Positions 1 to 3,660 of a DNA stretch of 5,117 nt are shown in pieces. This DNA comes from an uncultured Tannerella sp. (GTDB taxonomy: Bacteria > Bacteroidota > Bacteroidia > Bacteroidales > Tannerellaceae). Position 1 is the first letter of the stretch; each line of letters opens with the position of its first letter. Made by a program: the position numbers and the translations under genes. The stretch covers positions 1-5,117 of the forward strand of contig CALHPT010000148.1 of the NCBI GenBank assembly GCA_938036405.1, given 5' to 3'. Under the pieces are notes generated by a model. It had not been told where the DNA came from and made no database searches. It worked only from the letters and a program-made list of their open reading frames with translations.

Positions 1-149
1 TCTCGAACCAAGGCACCTATGGATGTTCTGCTTCTCAAAATCTGACGGCTTAAGACAAACTCCATCCTGTCGCTCTGAAGCATTTGAGCAAGTCTGACGA
101 TCCTTATCGCAAAATGATAACTCTTCGTTTTCAAAATGGAGTCAGCCAT
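1..149 (-). CDS. Four-helix-bundle protein (S23/23S rRNA intervening-sequence protein family), N-terminal part
   Basis: An open minus-strand frame starts with ATG at 149-147 and runs off the left window edge, giving 49 whole codons. The translation begins MADSILKTKSYHFAIRIVRL and continues through FVLSRQILRSRTSIGALVR (residues 31-49). This matches the N-terminal half of the four-helix-bundle family, which typically reads S-x-x-FAxRIVxL, then YVLSxQLLRSGTSIGANVREA. The family is usually about 115-125 residues, so more than half is missing here. Relatives are encoded inside 23S rRNA intervening sequences in some bacteria, as accessory proteins (Avd) of diversity-generating retroelements, and as free-standing chromosomal copies common in Bacteroidetes; the function of the free-standing copies is unknown. 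The basic, amphipathic helices suggest nucleic-acid binding. The gene follows hutI on the same strand after 72 nt filled by a GTGAARA repeat. The start is favoured because the family motif begins right after it. Family call is strong; function is not assigned. Confidence 0.88.
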   Translation of the reverse strand, partial: MADSILKTKSYHFAIRIVRLAQMLQSDRMEFVLSRQILRSRTSIGALVR

Positions 150-225
150 AATTTTTCACTTTTCACTTCTTATTTTTCACTTTTAGTTATTCACTTTTCA
201 CTCTTCACTTTTCACTTTTAGTTAT
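150..225 (-). repeat. Degenerate heptanucleotide tandem repeat, GTGAARA
   Basis: On the minus strand this tract contains seven GTGA starts. In plus coordinates their first bases are at 215, 208, 201, 194, 180, 166 and 159, so every spacing is 7 or 14 bases and the seven-base phase is never lost. The unit is GTGAAAA, with one GTGAAGA. A 15-base block, ATAACTAAAAGTGAA, occurs twice, at 225-211 and 190-176, exactly five periods apart. The hutI stop codon (224-222) lies inside the first block, and the four-helix-bundle ATG begins 10 bases after the start of the last unit. The tract is almost pure purine on the coding strand. It has no long dyad and no coding frame. It may act as an A-rich translation-initiation region, a protein-binding RNA, or a leftover of a repeat family. 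Confidence 0.85.
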
Positions 226-1460
226 CTAATCACTCTTCCTCCCTTAATTACTTTTTCCACGATATTCATCCCTACATGGTAGGGCAGGAACTTGTACGAC
301 GGGAATTGCAGCAGCACCAGATCGCCCTGCTTGCCCACATCGATGCTGCCGATCTTGTCGGCACGACGGAGGGCTGCCGCGCTGTTGATCGTCAAGGCCG
401 TTACAGCCTCTTCGGGCGAGAGTTTCATATAAATGCAGGCGATGGCGAACAGCAACGGTACGGAGGCGCTGAACGAACTGCCGGGGTTCAGGTCGGTCGC
501 CAATGCTACGACGCATCCGGCGTCGATCATCTCACGTCCTCGCGCATATTCTTCACGCAGCGAGAAGGCGGTGAGCGGCAGCAGAGTAGCTACCACGCCC
601 GCTTCGGCCATGGCGCGGATGCCCTCGTCGGAGGCTTGCAGCAGGTGATCGGCCGAAGTACATTTCAATTCGGCGGCCAGCTCGGCACCTCCGAAACGGA
701 CAATCTCGTCGGCATGAATCTTCAATTCAAAACCGTGCTCGCGGGCCGCTTGCAGGTAACGGCGCGACTGCTCAATCGTAAAGACGTTCTTCTCGCAGAA
801 GATATCGGCGAACTCGGCCAGTTGCTCCTGCGCCACAAGGGGAAGCATCTCACGGATGTTGAAGTCGATAAACTCGTCTTCGCGTCCTTTCCACTCGGCC
901 GGCGTCGCATGAGGCCCCATAAACGTGGGAACGACGTCCATCGGATGTTCGCTGTTGAGGCGACGCATCACACGGAGCTGCTTCAATTCGGTCTCCCTGT
1001 CGAGCCCGTAGCCGCTCTTTCCTTCGACGGTCGTGATGCCGAGGCGCATCATCGCGTCGAGCCGTTGGCAGCCTGCTTCGAACAGCTTCTCCTCCGATGC
1101 TTCGCGCGTAGCCCGTGTGGTGTTGACGATGCCTCCTCCACGATTCATGATCTCCATGTAGCTGTCGCCGCGCATGCGCCACGAGAATTCCTCTTCACGA
1201 TAGCCGCCGAACACAAAGTGGGTATGCGGATCGACAAAACCGGGCAACAGCGCTTTGCCGGTAGCGTCGAGGATTTCATACTCCGCCTCGTTGACGGGAA
1301 CCGGTTCGCCCGGTTTCAGTACGTGCGAAATGATCCCGTCCGTTACAACGACCGTCCCATGCTCGATGACATGAAGTTCCGACATCTCCTTCCCGCGTTT
1401 CGGAGCAAAGCCGCTGCATGTAACGACTTGCGACGCGTTTTTTACAATCAGGTTGTTCAT
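222..1460 (-). CDS. hutI: Imidazolonepropionase (imidazolone-5-propionate hydrolase)
   Basis: The 412-residue product hydrolyses 4-imidazolone-5-propanoate to N-formimino-L-glutamate, the third step of cytoplasmic histidine degradation. It is an amidohydrolase-superfamily TIM barrel of normal length for HutI. The metal-binding signature GFVDPHTHFVFGG covers residues 74-86, with ligands H79 and H81. The other expected ligands are H249 (KIHADE), H272 (SADH) and D323 (ATDLNPGS), matching from memory the H/H/H/H/D set of Bacillus subtilis HutI. The substrate-binding motif GKSGYGLD is at 147-154. A composite N- and C-terminal beta-sandwich subdomain is indicated by the start (LIVKNASQVVT) and the end (GSIDVGKQGDLVLL). 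The start at 1460 gives a full-length N-terminus. The gene lies 58 nt after ftcD, which uses its product, so co-transcription is likely. Its stop codon falls inside the downstream heptamer repeat. No damage seen. Confidence 0.97.
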   Translation of the reverse strand: MNNLIVKNASQVVTCSGFAPKRGKEMSELHVIEHGTVVVTDGIISHVLKPGEPVPVNEAEYEILDATGKALLPGFVDPHTHFVFGGYREEEFSWRMRGDSYMEIMNRGGGIVNTTRATREASEEKLFEAGCQRLDAMMRLGITTVEGKSGYGLDRETELKQLRVMRRLNSEHPMDVVPTFMGPHATPAEWKGREDEFIDFNIREMLPLVAQEQLAEFADIFCEKNVFTIEQSRRYLQAAREHGFELKIHADEIVRFGGAELAAELKCTSADHLLQASDEGIRAMAEAGVVATLLPLTAFSLREEYARGREMIDAGCVVALATDLNPGSSFSASVPLLFAIACIYMKLSPEEAVTALTINSAAALRRADKIGSIDVGKQGDLVLLQFPSYKFLPYHVGMNIVEKVIKGGRVIR

Positions 1461-1518
1461 TGGATCCGTTTAAAATATGTTTACCATCAATCTGAACAAG
1501 TATTATCGTTCGAAGCGT

Positions 1519-2421
1519 TTACTCCATGATGCGCGATTCGAGCACCTGATCCATCGAGAATTTTTCGATTCCCAGATAATATTCGGCACAGTCGATCAGC
1601 GCCTGCATCGGTACGAGTCCGATCACTTCGGCACCTACGACGCTCACGCCGTAACGTTGCGCTTCCATACGCACCATTTCGTGTGCGCGGTAGATAGCCG
1701 TCTTCGTGAAGTCGGTCAGGTTCATCGATACCTGCACGATGCCGCGATCGGTCAGTTCCACGCCCATGGCCTTGCAGAAGCGGAGGCCGCCGCCGAGGAA
1801 ACGCACTTTCTTGGCGATGGCATCGGCAATGGAGAGATTGCCGGTATTGAGGTTCACGTTGTAAGCCACCAGCGGCATCCGTGCTCCGATGGCTACCGTT
1901 CCTGCCGTGGCATGACGCTCGGCCGGACCGAAATCGGGACGCCATTCGGGTTGTTTGATCTTCTCGGCCATCCCTTCGAACTCTCCTTTGCGTACGGCGG
2001 CCAGATTCTCGCGGTGAGGCGCCGAAGCCGACTTCTCATAGAGGAATACGGGCACGCCGTACTTCTCGCCTATCGTGCGGCCTACCTCCTTGGCGAGGGC
2101 GTCGGCGTCTTCGGCAGTCACATTCTTGATGGGGATAAAGGGGATCACGTCCACTGCGCCCATACGGGGGTGCTGACCCGTGTGTTTGGTCAGGTCGATC
2201 AGCTCTACGGCTATGCCAACGGCTTCGAGCACTGCCTCCCGAAGGGGCTCGGGTTCGCCCACTACGGTCACGACGAGACGGTTGTGATCCTCATCGTTGC
2301 TATAGTTCAGCAGCTTGACGCCTTCGCGCGTGCGGAAGGGGTTTACTATCTTTTCGATTTTCTCTCTGTCGCGGCCTTCCGAGAAGTTGGGCACGCACTC
2401 CATGATTCTTGATAATGCCAT
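1519..2421 (-). CDS. ftcD: Glutamate formimidoyltransferase (formiminotransferase domain only)
   Basis: The 300-residue product transfers the formimino group of N-formimino-L-glutamate to tetrahydrofolate, releasing glutamate and 5-formimino-tetrahydrofolate in the cytoplasm. The family N-terminus ECVPNFSEGRD is at residues 8-18. The motif TGQHPRMGAVDVIPFIP (81-97) contains H84, equivalent to the catalytic histidine near position 82 of mammalian FTCD. The C-terminal subdomain shows GARMPLVAYNVNLNT (179-193) and QVSMNLTDF (230-238). At 300 residues it holds both formiminotransferase subdomains but no cyclodeaminase domain, so a separate cyclodeaminase (fchA type) is expected elsewhere. The start at 2421 is chosen over the internal Met at residue 7, which would begin directly at the conserved ECVPNFSEG block. 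It sits 48 nt after the HU-type gene and 58 nt before hutI. No Shine-Dalgarno is visible; the upstream sequence is A-rich, as is usual for this phylum. Confidence 0.96.
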   Translation of the reverse strand: MALSRIMECVPNFSEGRDREKIEKIVNPFRTREGVKLLNYSNDEDHNRLVVTVVGEPEPLREAVLEAVGIAVELIDLTKHTGQHPRMGAVDVIPFIPIKNVTAEDADALAKEVGRTIGEKYGVPVFLYEKSASAPHRENLAAVRKGEFEGMAEKIKQPEWRPDFGPAERHATAGTVAIGARMPLVAYNVNLNTGNLSIADAIAKKVRFLGGGLRFCKAMGVELTDRGIVQVSMNLTDFTKTAIYRAHEMVRMEAQRYGVSVVGAEVIGLVPMQALIDCAEYYLGIEKFSMDQVLESRIME

Positions 2422-2460
2422 GTCTGTATTATTGTTTTTGTTGGTTGGTTGATTCGTGAT

Positions 2461-2479
2461 CGGACGGTATTACAGTCCG
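2461..2479 (-). other. Small inverted repeat at the HU-type gene stop codon
   Basis: CGGAC at 2461-2465 and GTCCG at 2475-2479 form a 5-bp stem with a 9-base loop that contains the HU-gene stop codon (2472-2470). No T-run follows on the minus strand, so it is not a convincing intrinsic terminator. It could slightly reduce read-through or stabilise the RNA end between the HU gene and ftcD. Confidence 0.25.
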
Positions 2480-2985
2480 CCCGTGCCTCCCTGTCCGCCG
2501 CCACCATCGGGTGTGGAGGGAGAGGGCGTCTGATTGTCGCCTGTGCCGGGTTTCTTCTTAGGCTGCGGCTCCACACGCTCGTAGTCGAAGGCCAGGGCGG
2601 AAGACCCCGGGCGGAGCTTGCCGCGTGCGGGGATGCTCTTGAGCTCTGCCGAGGGGATGAAGACGAGCCTGTGCTTCTGGATCTGATCTACAGAGAAATT
2701 CTTGGGGTCGTCCAATTGTTTGGAGCCGAACGAGAGGCGGAAGCTGCCCAGCTCGCCGATGCGAACCGTCTTGCCGTTGGGCAGCTCCTCGCTGAGGATA
2801 TTGACGAGGCGGTCCAGGATGCCTTTGACGTCGGCGGAGGTCAGAGCCGACTCCTCGGCTATTCGCTTGCAGAGGCTGTGGAAGGTTACAGAGTCTTGTG
2901 CCGCCGGCTGGGCATAATAGATGGTCTGTCCGGCTTTGGGGCCGATCTTGGCGACAGACTTTTTGATCACATACTTTAGGGACAT
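2470..2985 (-). CDS. HU/IHF-family DNA-binding protein with glycine-rich C-terminal tail (HU-HIG type)
   Basis: The 171-residue product is a Bacteroidetes-type HU-like nucleoid protein. Residues 1-30 form the typical leader of this subfamily (SLKYVIKKSVAKIGPKAGQ, with YYAQP following), which precedes the HU helices. Residues 31-70 are the helical dimerisation region (DVKGILDRLVNILSEELPNG), and 71-112 the beta-arm region (KTVRIGELGSFRLSFGSK, later RLVFIPS). The arm lacks the classic HU tip NPxTG, which suggests a different DNA-bending mode. From about 135 the chain becomes lysine/proline-rich and ends in a glycine-rich tail (GGGGQGGTGG, 161-170). This matches the group in which an HU domain is fused to a wHTH, an Ig domain or a glycine-rich motif. 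Canonical HU is about 90 residues. It is the first gene of the minus-strand run and lies downstream of the 22-bp palindrome array. Whether it regulates the hut genes or rho is unknown. Confidence 0.9.
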   Translation of the reverse strand: MSLKYVIKKSVAKIGPKAGQTIYYAQPAAQDSVTFHSLCKRIAEESALTSADVKGILDRLVNILSEELPNGKTVRIGELGSFRLSFGSKQLDDPKNFSVDQIQKHRLVFIPSAELKSIPARGKLRPGSSALAFDYERVEPQPKKKPGTGDNQTPSPSTPDGGGGQGGTGGL

Positions 2986-3060
2986 AACTTGCTTATTATT
3001 AGTTTCTTGTTATTTGATGACCACTCATACCCGATACATCCCTCAAGTCCTCCGAAAAAA

Positions 3061-3162
3061 AACGTCTGGACGTTCGGAGGAAAACGTCTAGACGTTCCGA
3101 ATAAAACGTCTAGACGTTTCGAGCAAAAGGTCTAGACGTTTCGGGCAAAACGTCTAGACGTT
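3061..3162. repeat. Five-copy palindrome array, exact 22-bp period
   Basis: The 14-bp palindrome AACGTCTAGACGTT occurs at 3083-3096, 3105-3118 and 3149-3162. Single-base variants are at 3061-3074 (AACGTCTGGACGTT) and 3127-3140 (AAGGTCTAGACGTT). The starts are exactly 22 bases apart. The 8-base spacers (CGGAGGAA, CCGAATAA, TCGAGCAA, TCGGGCAA) fit YCGRRNAA, so this is an oriented tandem repeat with a palindromic core rather than scattered sites. The 22-bp period is about two helical turns, which puts every core on the same face of the DNA. Each copy could also form a short hairpin with a CTAG centre if transcribed. The last copy is followed by Ts on the plus strand and an A-run flanks the first. 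The array ends 76 bp upstream of the HU-type start. Candidate roles are an operator array, a chromosome-organisation site, or the core of a repeat element. Confidence 0.93.
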
Positions 3163-3176
3163 TTTTCGAGGGGATA

Positions 3177-3308
3177 TTGCAGACGGCCACGGCTGCGTCC
3201 CGACGTTTCCCGGGGGAGGCTCTCGGCCTTCCTCCCGTGAGGTGCGTCGGCTCCTCCCGCACGCGGCTGACCGAGGGGGCGGCCACGACTTGCGGGGGCG
3301 GTCTGCAA
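3177..3308 (-). ncRNA. Putative structured leader or small RNA bounded by an inverted repeat
   Basis: TTGCAGACGGCC (3177-3188) and GGCGGTCTGCAA (3297-3308) pair at 11 of 12 positions and enclose a GC-rich 132-bp element. Inside are further possible hairpins: GGGAGG with CCTCCC (3214-3219 and 3231-3236), and GTGCG with CGCAC (3242-3246 and 3258-3262). On the minus strand a -7-like box (TACCTTTG, 3323-3316) lies just upstream, so a transcript would begin close to the outer stem. It matches no RNA family I know; I compared it by eye with SRP RNA, RNase P RNA, tmRNA and common riboswitch motifs. It could instead be a DNA repeat element with terminal inverted repeats. Transcription and strand are inferred, not shown. 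Confidence 0.4.
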
Positions 3309-3315
3309 ACCGCGG

Positions 3316-3323
3316 CAAAGGTA
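3316..3323 (-). promoter_or_regulatory. Bacteroidetes-type -7 box for the HU-ftcD-hutI direction
   Basis: Read on the minus strand the site is TACCTTTG, an exact match to the Bacteroidetes -7 consensus TAnnTTTG. A clear TTTG is not present at the usual -33 position (plus strand near 3343-3350), so the match is partial. The start point would fall near 3312-3309. This is the only TAnnTTTG on this strand between the HU-type gene and rho, and it implies a leader of about 325 nt that includes the inverted-repeat element and the palindrome array. Confidence 0.45.
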
Positions 3324-3514
3324 CCCAAATAGTTCGATTCGGCAGACAGTAAAATAAATACTCTTGTCGTGTCGTTTATAGAGACGAAGGGGAGCGGCGT
3401 CCCGCTCTTTGCGATCGACTCTCCGCATCGCCCTCGTGGGCCGTAGCATACGCAGGCGCAGCCGGCCCTGGCGAATAAGGCGGAGGGAGTAAGACCATCA
3501 TTCGATTTATTTCT
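3324..3514. other. Intergenic stretch between the divergent promoters, no gene seen
   Basis: The short open frames here on either strand show no recognisable protein motif. The sequence is AT-rich at 3340-3362 and GC-rich at 3385-3490. One compact hairpin is present: GAGCGG (3392-3397) with CCGCTC (3402-3407), loop CGTC, followed by only three Ts (3408-3410). It resembles a weak terminator on the plus strand, but no plus-strand gene lies upstream of it. Confidence 0.5.
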
Positions 3515-3522
3515 TACATTTG
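3515..3522 (+). promoter_or_regulatory. Bacteroidetes-type -7 box for rho
   Basis: TACATTTG matches TAnnTTTG exactly and sits 138 bases before the rho start codon. No good TTTG is seen about 20 bases upstream; the sequence there is AAGACCATCA. Transcription would start near 3527-3530, giving a rho 5' leader of about 130 nt. No Shine-Dalgarno precedes the rho ATG; the 20 bases before it are A/T-rich. Confidence 0.55.
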
Positions 3523-3533
3523 CACGACGGAAA

Positions 3534-3565
3534 ACGAAATAGACACCTATTCTCTATCCTTTCGT
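3534..3565 (+). promoter_or_regulatory. Possible hairpin in the rho 5' leader
   Basis: ACGAAA (3534-3539) can pair with TTTCGT (3560-3565). ATAG (3539-3542) can extend the stem with CTAT (3554-3557) if bases 3558-3559 bulge and A3539 is shared between the two helices. It lies within about 10 bases of the predicted transcription start. rho is autoregulated through its leader in Escherichia coli; a similar role here is only an inference. Confidence 0.25.
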
Positions 3566-3660
3566 CCTGCGGTATCGAGTATCCTGACAGTCTCATTCCG
3601 AGATGCCGTATCCCCCTATCAACACTTATCATATTTCTAACAAGCTCATCATCATTTATT

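Noticed and set aside
276..1529. Long plus-strand open frame (417 codons) opposite hutI
   Set aside because: The minus strand encodes a complete HutI with all metal ligands. The plus-strand translation shows no family motif and looks like a codon-bias shadow in GC-rich DNA.
1477..2412. Plus-strand open frame (311 codons) opposite ftcD
   Set aside because: It is antisense to an intact FtcD and its translation is His/Tyr/Gly-rich with no recognisable domain.
3061..3162. CRISPR array
   Set aside because: The unit is only 22 bp, the spacers are 8 bp and similar to each other, and no cas gene is seen. It is a tandem repeat, not a repeat-spacer array.
3147..3166. Last palindrome plus T-run as an intrinsic terminator
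   Set aside because: The hairpin is short, with a CTAG loop and AT-rich base, and no plus-strand gene ends upstream. It may attenuate minus-strand transcription, but evidence is lacking.
3110..3449. Short minus-strand open frames across the intergenic palindrome array and GC-rich element
   Set aside because: They run through tandem palindromes and hairpins, are Arg/Pro-rich with no motif, and compete with each other in different frames.
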